Shown: positions 16,449-25,323 of the stretch, piece after piece
How the letters are laid out: each line of letters opens with the position of its first letter
How positions within the stretch are numbered: position 1 is the first letter of the stretch
From: Alloboseaceae bacterium BT-24-1
GTDB taxonomy: Bacteria > Pseudomonadota > Alphaproteobacteria > Rhizobiales > Beijerinckiaceae
Direction: 5' to 3'
DNA length: 64,000 nucleotides
Assembly: GCA_025846845.1 (NCBI GenBank)
Contig: JAOYTL010000001.1
Coordinates: 186,001 to 250,000 of the forward strand
Translations under genes and position numbers: made by a program
The notes under the pieces: generated by a model
What the model was told of the DNA's origin: nothing
The model's database searches: none
The model's input: only the letters and a program-made list of their open reading frames with translations

Positions 16449-17533
16449 GGCGAGCCTCCGCCGACGCGCATCTGTGCTGCCTGCGTCTCGCGGCCGCGAC
16501 GATAGCGGTCGCGCAGGCGCTGCCAGATGCCGATCAGCCCATCCGGCGAGAACAGCACGATGACGAGGAAGCCGAGGCCGATGAGCAGCTGATAGCGCTT
16601 GCCCTCGAAGCCGACCCCTTCGAGCAGGTCGAGCGCGAAGGTGCGCAGCAGGACATAGACGAGCGCGCCGATGAACGGGCCGATCGGGCGGCTGAGGCCC
16701 CCGACGACGGCTATGATCAGGATGTCGACCACCGGCCCGACCCCGCCTGTCCCGGGCGAAACCTGGCGCTGATACCAGACCAGCAGCACCCCGGCGAAGG
16801 CGGCGATCACCGAGGCGAAGGCATAGGCGGCGATGCGATGGGCGACGACGTCGAAGCCGAGCGCCGCCATGCGCCTGGGATTGTCGCGCGTGCCCTGCAA
16901 AGCAAGGCCGAAGGGCGCCCGCGAGACATAGACGACCACCGCATAGGCGAGGGCGGCGCAGCCGAGCGCAAGGTAATAGAACGGCACGGTGCTGCCCCAG
17001 TCGACCCCGAGGAAGACTGGAGGAAGAACCCCGTTGAAGCCGCTGAAACCGTTGAAGATCGTGTAGTTCTGCAGCGTCAGGTAATAGAAGGCCGAGCCGA
17101 TCGCGAGCGTGATCATGATCGTGTAGATGCCCTCGGTCCTGACCGAGAGCGCGCCGCCCAGTGTGCCGAACAGGGTGGCGAGCAGGATCGCGACCGGCAC
17201 CGCCGTCCACCACGGCCATTTCAGGCTGATCTGGGTGATGGCGCTGTCGCCGAAGATGGCGACGAGATAAGCGGCGAAGGCCGCGACCGTCATCTGGATC
17301 AGGCTGACGATGCCGCCATAGCCGGCAAGGAACATCAGGCTCAGCGCGATCATGCCGAGGATCATCGCGTAGGCGAGGATCTGGACGAGCCAGAACGGGT
17401 TCGCAATCAGCGGCATCACCAGCAGCAGGGCGGCGACGATCCAGAATGCCGTGCCCTGCCGGGCGATCACCTCGGCGAGCCCTTCGCGGGGGCGCGGGGT
17501 CGCGATCGCGAGGCGGGGTTCTGCGAGCGCCAT
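16445..17533 (-). CDS. livM: ABC transporter permease LivM
   Basis: The 362-residue integral membrane protein has about nine to ten hydrophobic segments. It has the LivM signature of an ATGFDVVAHR-like coupling region (MAALGFDVVAHRIAAYAFASVIAAFAG in the sequence, cut here for length to its core GFDVVAHR) and GGLSRPIGPFIGA. It pairs with LivH to form the membrane channel. An Arg-rich C-terminus (RDRYRRGRE) is cytosolic. It overlaps livG by four bases and follows livH by one base. Confidence 0.93.
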   Translation of the reverse strand: MALAEPRLAIATPRPREGLAEVIARQGTAFWIVAALLLVMPLIANPFWLVQILAYAMILGMIALSLMFLAGYGGIVSLIQMTVAAFAAYLVAIFGDSAITQISLKWPWWTAVPVAILLATLFGTLGGALSVRTEGIYTIMITLAIGSAFYYLTLQNYTIFNGFSGFNGVLPPVFLGVDWGSTVPFYYLALGCAALAYAVVVYVSRAPFGLALQGTRDNPRRMAALGFDVVAHRIAAYAFASVIAAFAGVLLVWYQRQVSPGTGGVGPVVDILIIAVVGGLSRPIGPFIGALVYVLLRTFALDLLEGVGFEGKRYQLLIGLGFLVIVLFSPDGLIGIWQRLRDRYRRGRETQAAQMRVGGGSP

Positions 17534-17534
17534 C

Positions 17535-18548
17535 TCAGCGCCTCACCGCCGCCAGGCCCTGCGGCCGGATCGCCAGCACCACGACCATGATGACGAAGGT
17601 CAGCATCACCGCATAGGTCGGCATGTAGACCGAGCCGAACTGCTCGGCGAGGCCGACGATCAGCGCGCCCATCGCCGCGCCGGGGATCGAGCCCATGCCG
17701 CCGACGATGACGACGACGAGCGAGGACAGCAGGATCTTGGTGTCCTCGCCCGGCTGGAGCGACTGGAAGGTGCCGCCGACGACGCCGGCGAGGCCCGCGA
17801 GCCCGGCCCCGAAGGCGAAGACCATGATGAAGACGAGCTGCACGCGCACGCCGGTGGCCGAAAGCATGTCGCGGTCGTCGACGCCGGCACGAACCAGCAT
17901 GCCGATGCGCGTGCGGTTGAGCACCAGCCACATCGCGACGCCGAGGATGATCGCGCCGATCAGGATGGCGATGCGGACCAGCGGGTACATCATCATCACC
18001 GCCTCGCCATTGCTGCGCAGCGCGACGACGAAAGGCAGCTGGATCGGCCCGGACAGCCAGTCCGGCGTCGTCACCTGGAAGGTGTCGCCGCCATAACCCC
18101 AGAGCAGCAGGTCGGCGACGATGATCGAGAGCCCGATCGTGACCAGTGTCTGGCGCAGATCCTGTCCCTCCATCCAGCGGAAGAGCAGCACCTGCATCAG
18201 CATCCCGGCCAAGGCGACGATCACGAAGGCGCCGATCAGCGCGGCGAACCAGGAGCCCGTCAGGTTGCCGATGCTGTAACCGACATAGCCGCCGAACAGA
18301 TAGAGCGAGCCATGCGCCAGGTTGACGTTGCGCATCAGGCCGAAGATCAGGGTGAAGCCGCTGGCGACAAGAAAATACAGCCCGCCGAGCGTGATGCCGT
18401 TGAAGAGCGCGCTCAGGAAGACGCGCTTCCGGCCGAAGGTCAGCTCCATCCACGGCGTCCAGACCGCGAAGATCAGAAAGGCGAGGAGAGCGACCGCGAT
18501 CAGGATCACCAGCGACCAGATCGGGCGGCGGCCGATGAAATCAGACAT
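17535..18548 (-). CDS. livH: ABC transporter permease LivH
   Basis: The likely start is ATG 18548 (MSDFIGRRP, 337 residues), overlapping the AraC gene's stop by eight bases. An upstream in-frame start would read through the AraC C-terminus and is less likely. It has eight or more transmembrane segments, GLMRNVNLAHGSLYLFGGY (the LivH N-terminal signature) and GGMGSIPGAAMGA near the C-terminus. It is the second permease of the uptake system with LivM, LivG, the LivF-Tm-1 fusion and LivK. Confidence 0.93.
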   Translation of the reverse strand: MSDFIGRRPIWSLVILIAVALLAFLIFAVWTPWMELTFGRKRVFLSALFNGITLGGLYFLVASGFTLIFGLMRNVNLAHGSLYLFGGYVGYSIGNLTGSWFAALIGAFVIVALAGMLMQVLLFRWMEGQDLRQTLVTIGLSIIVADLLLWGYGGDTFQVTTPDWLSGPIQLPFVVALRSNGEAVMMMYPLVRIAILIGAIILGVAMWLVLNRTRIGMLVRAGVDDRDMLSATGVRVQLVFIMVFAFGAGLAGLAGVVGGTFQSLQPGEDTKILLSSLVVVIVGGMGSIPGAAMGALIVGLAEQFGSVYMPTYAVMLTFVIMVVVLAIRPQGLAAVRR

Positions 18549-19395
18549 GGCTCGCCTGCGATTGCGGGAGGCTAACGGTGCGCAGCACCCGGCGATAGTC
18601 GCGGGGGGCCATGCCGACATGGGCGGTGAAGAAGCGGGTGAATACGCTCTGGCCGGAGAAGCCGAGGCGGTGGCTGATGCTGGTCACCGGGTCGTTCGAC
18701 AGCACGATCCTCTCGAGCGCTGCGTCGATTCGGGCGGTATTGGCGAAGATGGTCGGCGTGACGCCGACCTGCTCCCGGAAGAGCTTGAAGAAATGGGCGC
18801 GCGACAGCCCAGCCTCGCGCGCCACACGGGCGAGAGCGCCTTCACAAGAAGTGTGCTGTTCCAGCAGGCGGCAGGCGCGCAGCACGCGTCGGTCGAGCGC
18901 GCCTTCAGACGTGTCATGCAGCAGCGAGGAGACGAGCTCCGGCCCGATCGGTTCGCTGGAGGCCTGCGCCAGCGCCATCAGCACCGGGGCGAGATTGAGA
19001 TCGCGATGCTGCGACAGCAGCATCTCGACCGCCTGATCGCGCCAGGCGGCGAGCTCGCGGGTCACGACCAGCTCGGATGACGGGAAGACCAGCGACCCGG
19101 CCGACGGCATGGTCTGCGCCGCCAGCCATTCCGGCTTGAGGTAGACGACGAGGAAAAGCCCGAAGGAGCCCGGTTGCTCCGGCTGGAAATTGTGGGGCTC
19201 CCAGGGATTGACCGCAACGCCCATGAAGGGATCGACCCGGACCGTGTGGTCATTGACGGTCACGAGGCCGCGCGACCCGTCGAGGAAGAAGATCAGGTGA
19301 GCTTCGCGGTGGGCATGCACCACCATTGGGCGATCGAGGTCGTAGATCGACACCCGCCCGAATGGACCGTGGCAGACCGCGACTGCGCGACTCAT
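18541..19395 (-). CDS. AraC-family transcriptional regulator
   Basis: The 284-residue protein has an N-terminal cupin sensor domain (HAHREAHLIFFLDG, AVNPWEPHNF) and a C-terminal AraC double helix-turn-helix (residues about 180-275: ALARVAREAGLSRAHFFKLF and SISHRLGFSGQSVFTRFF). It is inserted between livK and livH, within the transporter operon. It is the obvious local regulator, probably responding to the imported compound and acting on the promoter upstream of livK. The ligand is unknown. It is translationally linked to livH by an eight-base overlap. Confidence 0.9.
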   Translation of the reverse strand: MSRAVAVCHGPFGRVSIYDLDRPMVVHAHREAHLIFFLDGSRGLVTVNDHTVRVDPFMGVAVNPWEPHNFQPEQPGSFGLFLVVYLKPEWLAAQTMPSAGSLVFPSSELVVTRELAAWRDQAVEMLLSQHRDLNLAPVLMALAQASSEPIGPELVSSLLHDTSEGALDRRVLRACRLLEQHTSCEGALARVAREAGLSRAHFFKLFREQVGVTPTIFANTARIDAALERIVLSNDPVTSISHRLGFSGQSVFTRFFTAHVGMAPRDYRRVLRTVSLPQSQASHV

Positions 19396-19508
19396 GGCTC
19401 CTCGCGTAGCAATGCCCGGTGGGCCTAAGGCTGCCTCATCAGGTGAGCCTTCGCCCGACGGCGCACATGGATCGCGCGACGTCGTTGACCGGAGCGGGAC
19501 GGCGGACC

Positions 19509-19538
19509 GGAAAGGGCGCGACCTCGTCGCGTCCTTCC
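19509..19538 (-). promoter_or_regulatory. Hairpin between livK and the AraC gene
   Basis: A strong stem (GGAAGGACGCGAC paired with GTCGCGCCCTTTCC, loop GAG, one bulge) lies just after the livK stop on the transcribed strand. No T-run follows. Similar hairpins after binding-protein genes stabilise the upstream mRNA or partly terminate, so that the binding protein is made in excess. Confidence 0.55.
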
Positions 19539-19562
19539 CGGGGAGTCAGGCGGTGAAGACGA

Positions 19563-20813
19563 CTAAGGCTTGCATTCCGGATTGGTCCGGGACGGGAGCC
19601 CGACGGCCTTGAAGGCTTCGGCAGACAGCCCCATCGTCTTTGAGACGTTCGGGACGGTGCGGACGAATTTGTTGGTGAGCTCGCCGTTCGGTGTCTCGAC
19701 GACCTCGGTGATGAAGGTCGTCGCAATCGCCTGGCGGTCATCGTCGAGCTTGATCGGCCCATTCGGGGCATCGAGCTCGACCTTGGCGAGCTCGGCCCGA
19801 AGCTTGGCGCCGCCGTCGGAGAGGTCGGCGTTCACCTTCTCAAGGCCGGTGGCCATCCCATTGAAGGCATTGTAATAATTGGTCGCGAACAGGGACGGGC
19901 TCGCAAAGCGCTTGTCCGCCGGGAAGGCATCCTGATAGGCCTTCACCCAGGCCTTCCATTTCGGATCGTCCCAGGCATCGGCCACGCCGCCCGAGGAGGG
20001 CGTGCCGACGAGCAGGCGCTTGGCGTTGCCGCGCGACGACAGCACGGTCTGGTCCACCATGATCGAGCCGCCGACGAACTTCGCCTTGCCGCCGGTCTGA
20101 CCGTACTGGTTGAGGAAATTCACGGAGTCGCCGCCGCCGAGCGCCAGGAAGACTGCGTCGACGTCATCGGGGATATTGGCGATGACCGAGCCGAAATCCT
20201 TGGTGCCGAGCGGTACCCATTGGCGCTGCACGATCTGGCCGCCGGCCTTGCAGTAGCCGAGCGCGAAGCCGAAGACCTGCGTATAGGGGAAGGAGTAGTC
20301 CTCGCCGATGACGGCGAGCTTCTTGTAGCCCTTGTCCTTGAAGACGTAGTCGCCGAGACCGGCCATCCACATCGCGCCGTTGCTGTTGAAGCGGAAATAG
20401 TTCGGTGATGGGTTGACGTAGGTAGTCTCGAGCGCGCCCGACGACGCATCGACGACGGTGACGTTGGGCACCGTCTTCGAGTAGTCGCGCATCGCGATGC
20501 CCTCGGAGCCCGAGAGCGGGCCGAGGATGAGCTGGACCTTGTCCTGCTCGACGAGCTTGCGCGCTGCCCGCAGCGCCGAGTCCGGGCTGGCGTCGGTCGC
20601 CGCGATGATGAACTCGACCTCGCGGCCGGCGATCTTGCCGCCACGTTGCTTCAGCGCGATCTGGGCGCCGCGGACGCCGTCCTCGCCGCCCGATGTCAGC
20701 GCGCCCGAGAGCGTCGCCATCACGCCGATCCTGAGTTTTTCCTGAGCCTGGCCGGTTCCCCCGGCCGCAATCAAAGCGCACGCCGCGACGGCGGCCATTA
20801 ATGCCTTCCGCAT
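19563..20813 (-). CDS. livK: Periplasmic substrate-binding protein of the Liv-type transporter
   Basis: ATG 20813 is chosen over ATG 20822, because the GGGAGGTG ribosome site is about seven bases before the former and touches the latter. The protein has 416 residues with a signal peptide (MRKALMAAVAACALIAAGG..., probable cleavage after GQAQ). The mature part is a type-1 periplasmic binding fold (LRIGVMATLSGAL, GPLSGSEGIAMRDYS, VIGEDYSFPYTQVFGF, GGGDSVNFLNQYG). Relatives bind branched-chain amino acids, amides, urea or aromatic acids. As the first gene of the cluster, it suggests a promoter in the 20814-20993 gap. The ligand cannot be told from sequence. Confidence 0.93.
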   Translation of the reverse strand: MRKALMAAVAACALIAAGGTGQAQEKLRIGVMATLSGALTSGGEDGVRGAQIALKQRGGKIAGREVEFIIAATDASPDSALRAARKLVEQDKVQLILGPLSGSEGIAMRDYSKTVPNVTVVDASSGALETTYVNPSPNYFRFNSNGAMWMAGLGDYVFKDKGYKKLAVIGEDYSFPYTQVFGFALGYCKAGGQIVQRQWVPLGTKDFGSVIANIPDDVDAVFLALGGGDSVNFLNQYGQTGGKAKFVGGSIMVDQTVLSSRGNAKRLLVGTPSSGGVADAWDDPKWKAWVKAYQDAFPADKRFASPSLFATNYYNAFNGMATGLEKVNADLSDGGAKLRAELAKVELDAPNGPIKLDDDRQAIATTFITEVVETPNGELTNKFVRTVPNVSKTMGLSAEAFKAVGLPSRTNPECKP

Positions 20814-20993
20814 TGCATTCACCTCCCTGCGTGGACGGCCGCGCCGAAGGTTTCAACGGCGGAGCCGATGGCGGATTTTTGATCCCGCTCTAAATCTAGG
20901 CTAGCACAGGCCGGTCTACTGCCAAGGTCGTAGATATTGCCGAGGGTCTGCTTTTCGCTGCCGAAAGGTTCGTTGCCGAACGCGCCGCGCCTC

Positions 20994-22211
20994 TCACCGA
21001 TGCGGCCGGGAGACGAACCGTTCGATGGCAAGGGCGAACGCCCCGAAGGCGATCAACTGACCAGCGACAAGAACAAACGGCCAGGTGAAGCTTCCGGTCC
21101 TGCTGGCGAGCATGGCGAACACCAATGGTCCGCAGATCGAGCCGATGAAGCCGAACATGCTGGCGCTCGACGTCACATCGCCGACGATCGCAAGTGGCGA
21201 AACCCTCGCCAGCTCGGCCATGTGGACCCCGTTCCAGCCCATCGAGGTCGCCCCGACCAGCGCCATGCAGCCATAGACCAGCCAGGGGCTTGCTGTTGCG
21301 GACCACACCAGCAGCAGAATTGCCCCGCCTGCAGCGAGCGCCAGAACGGATAGAACCAGAAGGCCCGATCCCAACCGGTCCGCCAGCCAGCCGAAGACGA
21401 TGCGCGCGACCGTGCTCGTCGCGAGCAGCACCGACATGTAGAGCCCGGCCTGGGCCAGGCTCGCGCCATGCTGGACCACCATATAGGTCGCGGTGAAGGC
21501 CGTAATGCAGGCTTGCGTGATCGAGAACGACACGCCGATCGCGGTGAGCATCGGCAAGCCCGGATGGGCGTTGATGATCCGGGCTGCTCGCGTCAGCGAC
21601 GATGGCGACAGGAACAGGCGGGGCCAGCCCCGGTTCTGGGGCCCCTTTTCCGCGTCGAGCCTTGGCTGAAAGGCCTGGACCAGCACGGTGCAGGCAAGCA
21701 CGATGGCAATGATGGCCGAAATCGCGCCGATGAAGCCGAACGCCAGGACCAGAGGCGCGACGGTAATGCCGGCAATCGCCCCTCCGAGCGGCACGCCTGC
21801 CTGCTTGATCGAGAAGATCAGCGTGCGATGCCCGGCCGGCGCGGTGCGCATCAGGATCTGGCTACCGGCAGGCGTGTTGGGCGCCAGCCCCAGACCGACG
21901 AGCAGCGCTCCGGCGAGCCCGAGCGAAATGGCGGGTTGCGACAAGAGCGCCAGGCCTGCGGCGACGCAGATCAGGCCAAATTGCAAGGTGCGAACGGGGC
22001 CGTAATGGTCGAGCATCGGGCCACCGCATGCCAGAAACCAGCAGATCCCGACCGAGACGACAGCCGAAATATAGCCGATGTTTTCAGGCGCCAGCTCCCA
22101 ACGCAACGTCAGGATCGGCCCGAGCAGCGGGATCGCGGCACCGGCCAACGAACTCACGACTTGCACAAGGAGAGTCGCACTCAGGGCGCTCCCCCACAAT
22201 GGCAGATTCAA
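20994..22211 (-). CDS. MFS transporter
   Basis: The protein has 405 residues with 12 predicted membrane segments. The motif-A-like loop is GWLADRLGSGLL between the middle segments, and GGPMLDHYGPVRTL is the equivalent in the N-terminal half. The start at 22211 is TTG; no ATG lies nearby in frame, so the first few residues are uncertain. Major facilitator superfamily; the nearest impression is of CynX/YfkF or oxalate-formate type carriers, but no substrate can be assigned. It is divergent from the 22447 operon and upstream of livK on the same strand, with 180 bases between its stop and livK. Confidence 0.88.
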   Translation of the reverse strand: MNLPLWGSALSATLLVQVVSSLAGAAIPLLGPILTLRWELAPENIGYISAVVSVGICWFLACGGPMLDHYGPVRTLQFGLICVAAGLALLSQPAISLGLAGALLVGLGLAPNTPAGSQILMRTAPAGHRTLIFSIKQAGVPLGGAIAGITVAPLVLAFGFIGAISAIIAIVLACTVLVQAFQPRLDAEKGPQNRGWPRLFLSPSSLTRAARIINAHPGLPMLTAIGVSFSITQACITAFTATYMVVQHGASLAQAGLYMSVLLATSTVARIVFGWLADRLGSGLLVLSVLALAAGGAILLLVWSATASPWLVYGCMALVGATSMGWNGVHMAELARVSPLAIVGDVTSSASMFGFIGSICGPLVFAMLASRTGSFTWPFVLVAGQLIAFGAFALAIERFVSRPHR

Positions 22212-22417
22212 ACCAGGTCCCCCGGCCTCATCGACGCCAACTTATTTCCTCTGGCATCCGAACAGGCGGTGCGGGAGTGGTGCGTCGTTGGATTGGTCTT
22301 CCGGCAATGCGGGGGAGCAGTCGAGGCCGGAGATGGGCTAACGGGCCTGCATCGGACGCATGCGGCGGCTGGTCTTGCGTTGCTTCGGTGTGGGCAGGGC
22401 TCGGGGGATTGCAAATT

Positions 22418-22434
22418 ACTTTGCATTGCAGAGT
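22418..22434. promoter_or_regulatory. 17-bp pseudo-palindromic operator, copy 1
   Basis: ACTTTGCATTGCAGAGT, an inverted repeat with one mismatch per arm pair, lies 13 bases upstream of the ATG of the membrane-protein gene. A near-identical copy is at 23478-23494. Because the operon encodes an HTH_34 winged-helix regulator, the likely function is autoregulatory repression. Confidence 0.7.
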
Positions 22435-22446
22435 AGTCTGCGATAC

Positions 22447-23058
22447 ATGGCTGATATGCGCGATCTGGATTCCGCTCTCGACGATATCGCCCGCCTGCGC
22501 GGGCAACTGGCTGCAAGCTCCCGGTTCCGGGGGCTCGCGCCGCATGTGGTTGCGGCAACCGGCTTGATGGCGTTCGCTTTGGCCATCTGGCAGACCGCCC
22601 TTGGCGACGATTGGCTCGTCGCCTGGATTCTCCTGGCCGGGCTGAGCGCCTGCATGATCGGCACGGAAGCGATCCTCAGAGCACGCAAGCTTCACCCGAC
22701 GATCGCGGATCGGCTGCTCACTTCGACGCTGCAGCGGTTTCTTCCAGCGCTCGTCGCCGGAGCGATTGCGGGCGTCGTGGTTCTCTTCCAAATGCCGGAG
22801 CAGGCCCGCCTGCTCCCCGGCCTTTGGCAGCTCCAGATCGGTGTCGGGGTCTTTGCCGTCCTCGGCAATCTGCCGCGTCGCATGATCTGGGCCGCCGTCT
22901 TCTATTTTGCCGCCGGTGCGACAAGCCTCATGCTCGGCTCCAATCCGGACATCGCCAGCCGATGGCTGATGGGCATCCCTTTCGGCCTCGGACAACTGTT
23001 GGTGGCCGGCATCCTGCACGTCGCATCCAAAGAGGACGATCTTGACCAAGAGCACTGA
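22447..23058 (+). CDS. Six-TM membrane protein paired with HTH_34 regulator
   Basis: The 203-residue protein starts at ATG 22447, 13 bases after a palindromic operator. The N-terminal 35 residues are charged (MADMRDLDSALDDIARLRGQL), followed by about six hydrophobic segments. It overlaps the next gene by 17 bases. Small membrane proteins of this plan often precede HTH_34-type regulators in proteobacteria and bacteroidetes, by recollection, but have no assigned function. It could be a sensor or co-regulator for the downstream DNA-binding protein. The family is not named with confidence. Confidence 0.8.
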   Translation: MADMRDLDSALDDIARLRGQLAASSRFRGLAPHVVAATGLMAFALAIWQTALGDDWLVAWILLAGLSACMIGTEAILRARKLHPTIADRLLTSTLQRFLPALVAGAIAGVVVLFQMPEQARLLPGLWQLQIGVGVFAVLGNLPRRMIWAAVFYFAAGATSLMLGSNPDIASRWLMGIPFGLGQLLVAGILHVASKEDDLDQEH

Positions 23059-23410
23059 AGCACCCTTCGCCTTCGAAGGGCTGGATCGCGTGCTTCACGA
23101 AAAGGCGCGATTGAGCATCCTGACATCGCTGGCCGATCATCCGAAAGGCCTGAGCTTCACCGAGCTTCGCGATCTCTGCGGCCTGACGGACGGAAATCTC
23201 AGCCGGCATATCCAGATTCTGGAGGGGGCCGCCATGCTGGCCGTCACCAAAGGCTTCGAGGGCCGGCGGCCACTGACGACCTGTCGACTCACCGATGAGG
23301 GCCGCAGGCGTTTTTCCGACTATCTGGGCGTGCTCGAAGAGGTGCTCCGCAGCGCCAGGGGGACCGAGCAGCAGCGCAAGGTATCAAAGCCGCAGGAGAA
23401 GCTCGCATGA
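23042..23410 (+). CDS. HTH_34-type winged-helix transcriptional regulator
   Basis: The 122-residue protein starts at TTG 23042, with GAGGA seven bases upstream. It matches the HTH_34 winged-helix domain: LHEKARLSILTSL, FTELRDLCGLTDGNLSRHI (recognition helix), LEGAAMLAVTKGFEGRRPLT (wing), LTDEGRRRF. Such proteins are dimeric MarR/ArsR-like regulators. It probably binds the ACTTTGYATTGCARAGT palindromes at 22418 and 23478. Its stop overlaps the next gene's start by four bases (ATGA), so all members of this operon are coupled. Confidence 0.9.
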   Translation: MTKSTEAPFAFEGLDRVLHEKARLSILTSLADHPKGLSFTELRDLCGLTDGNLSRHIQILEGAAMLAVTKGFEGRRPLTTCRLTDEGRRRFSDYLGVLEEVLRSARGTEQQRKVSKPQEKLA

Positions 23411-25314
23411 GCCCACAGTCGCAACGGCCGGAAGGTCTCCTCGCCACGCGAGCGAGCGCCCCCCTTTTTACCAGAATACTTTGTATTGCAAAGTTATTTT
23501 TAGTCGAGAGCATCTTGCTTCCGTATTATGTCCGGCGGCAAAGGCAGCTCGCAATCGCCTATGCCAGCATCGTCGCAGCGCTGTCGCTTGCCTGCTTTGT
23601 CGCGCCGCTCGCTTCAAATCTGGAAGCGGCAGCGCTTGGAGCGATGGCGCCGGGAGCGGGCTTTCTACAATGGGCTGCGGGCGATCAGATTCTGCTTGCC
23701 ATCGGTTGGACCCTGGTGAGCTTCGGCCTCTTCGTCATGGCTTTGATCCTGTGGTTCGCGACAGGCAATCTGATTGCGCCGGTTGCGATCTGGGGACTCC
23801 TGGCGCTGTCTGCGGCACAGCCCGAGTGGTTCGCGCTCGATCGCGGGCAGATATCGGCAGGCTGGCAGTTCGCGCTGGCGCCGGCTCTGGCGGTCGCGGC
23901 AGTTGCCCTGGCTTGGCGCAAGCGGGAGAAGGCGCGCCACAGACAGCGCGCGGCGAGCGTCACATCAGCGCCTGCGCCAGTGCCTTTTGGCGACGAGCTC
24001 TCGATCGAGACATTGCAGCGGCTGCGTCTCCTCCTCGATCGCGCCTTGCAGCCGTCCGAACGCTTCGACGGTTTCGAATGGCGCGATCAGTTCCAGACAG
24101 CGGCAGTCCGCTACCAGGTGAATTTCGTCTCCTATGCACTGGCGCTGGCGCGGGCGAACTACGCTCCCGCGGCCGACGCCTATTTCCTGACGGCGCAACA
24201 ATCGCTTCTGACGAAGATCGGCGACCGTCGTTTGTGGCGCTATTGGCGCATGGAAAATGCGTGGGGCAATCTGCGCCTCGATCCCGATCCCGTCCCGCAC
24301 CAGAACATCATGTATTCGGGCTTCACGGCGCTCCAGATCGGGATCGGTGGCTCTTGCGACGATCTCGTGCTCCACGACAAGGGAGCGACATGGCGGCGCT
24401 ATGCGCCAGGCGACATCGCCTCTGCCTTGGCCGGGCAATACGCCAAAGCGCCCTACGGTCTGGTCGCATGCGAGCCCAACTGGATCTATCCCCTGTGCAA
24501 CATTATCACGATGGCAGGGCTGCGCGCGATTGATGTGCGTGCCGGCACGGATCATTGGCCGGGTCTCGCCGATCGGTTCCTTGACAGCCTCGACCGGGAG
24601 GCGACGTCCTCGGATGGCAGCTTCATCGCGTTTCGATCGGCCTTGACCGGCATCGCACCGCCGGCCCCTGGCGGCATCGTCATGCAGGCCTTCCCGGCGC
24701 TGTTTCTCAACGCGCTCTCGCCGGAACTCGCTTGGGAGCATTGGGCGCGGGTACGCCAGCGGCTCGATGCCGGCGACTGGTGGCGCCTGTTCTGGCCGGT
24801 CGATGTCGGAAACTACGGCTTCAGCCGAGCTGCGGGTTATGCTGGAACGGCGGCTGCTGCGGTCGAGCTCGGCGATGCGGAGGTGGCGGCCAAGTGCCTG
24901 GCGCGTCTGGAAGACGAATGCCGGTCGCATTCGGATCGCGGCACCATCCATCGCGAGAGCTCATCGCTTTGGGCTCATGCGTGCGAGCTCATCGCGCTCT
25001 GCGGACGGCCGAACGGGCTTCGCAACCTGGTCGAAGGCGGTGCGGTCGCGGGAGGACCTCGGCTCGTTGCCGCTCCCTATCCGGTGGTACTAGTCGCCAA
25101 GGCCCAGTCGGATGGCCGAAGCCTGGAACTCGTGCTGCACCCCGGGGACGGCGCGGGCTCGGCTACGCTCGAATTTGGCGGCCTGCGTCCCGACTGCGTG
25201 TATTCGCTCGGTCGGTCGAACGTCCGAGCGCTGAAGAGCGATGGTGCCGGCCACGCAGTGCTACGGGTCTTTCTCGCAGGGCGCACGATGCTCACCCTCG
25301 AGCCGACGATCTAA
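23407..25314 (+). CDS. Membrane-anchored linalool dehydratase/isomerase (Ldi)-like protein
   Basis: The 635-residue protein starts at ATG 23407, with AGGAG eight bases upstream and an ATGA overlap with the regulator. Residues 45-175 form about four to five membrane segments. Residues 195-600 resemble the (alpha/alpha)6 barrel of Castellaniella linalool dehydratase/isomerase, by recollected sequence. The segments QNIMYSGF (301-306) and VACEPNWIYPLC (354-364) match ENIMYKGH and VCEPDNYFVQC. Mapping of Ldi active-site residues gives Asp39=Asp211, Tyr66=Tyr236, Met125=Met302, Cys171=Cys355 and Cys180=Cys364; Tyr45 becomes Ser217 and His129 becomes Phe306. The fold and cysteine pair are kept but chemistry may differ. 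The lipid-kinase gene follows in 9 bases. A hydratase/isomerase acting on a lipid or isoprenoid alcohol is a hypothesis. Confidence 0.75.
   Translation: MSPQSQRPEGLLATRASAPLFTRILCIAKLFLVESILLPYYVRRQRQLAIAYASIVAALSLACFVAPLASNLEAAALGAMAPGAGFLQWAAGDQILLAIGWTLVSFGLFVMALILWFATGNLIAPVAIWGLLALSAAQPEWFALDRGQISAGWQFALAPALAVAAVALAWRKREKARHRQRAASVTSAPAPVPFGDELSIETLQRLRLLLDRALQPSERFDGFEWRDQFQTAAVRYQVNFVSYALALARANYAPAADAYFLTAQQSLLTKIGDRRLWRYWRMENAWGNLRLDPDPVPHQNIMYSGFTALQIGIGGSCDDLVLHDKGATWRRYAPGDIASALAGQYAKAPYGLVACEPNWIYPLCNIITMAGLRAIDVRAGTDHWPGLADRFLDSLDREATSSDGSFIAFRSALTGIAPPAPGGIVMQAFPALFLNALSPELAWEHWARVRQRLDAGDWWRLFWPVDVGNYGFSRAAGYAGTAAAAVELGDAEVAAKCLARLEDECRSHSDRGTIHRESSSLWAHACELIALCGRPNGLRNLVEGGAVAGGPRLVAAPYPVVLVAKAQSDGRSLELVLHPGDGAGSATLEFGGLRPDCVYSLGRSNVRALKSDGAGHAVLRVFLAGRTMLTLEPTI
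23478..23494. promoter_or_regulatory. 17-bp pseudo-palindromic operator, copy 2 (inside the Ldi-like ORF)
   Basis: ACTTTGTATTGCAAAGT, an inverted repeat with a single mismatch, is almost the same as the site at 22418-22434. It lies 71 bases inside the Ldi-like reading frame, in a locally AT-rich stretch (23461-23530). It may be an intragenic operator for an internal promoter, or the true start of the Ldi-like gene may be downstream (an in-frame TTG is at 23513). Confidence 0.65.
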
Positions 25315-25323
25315 GGGGGTTCG

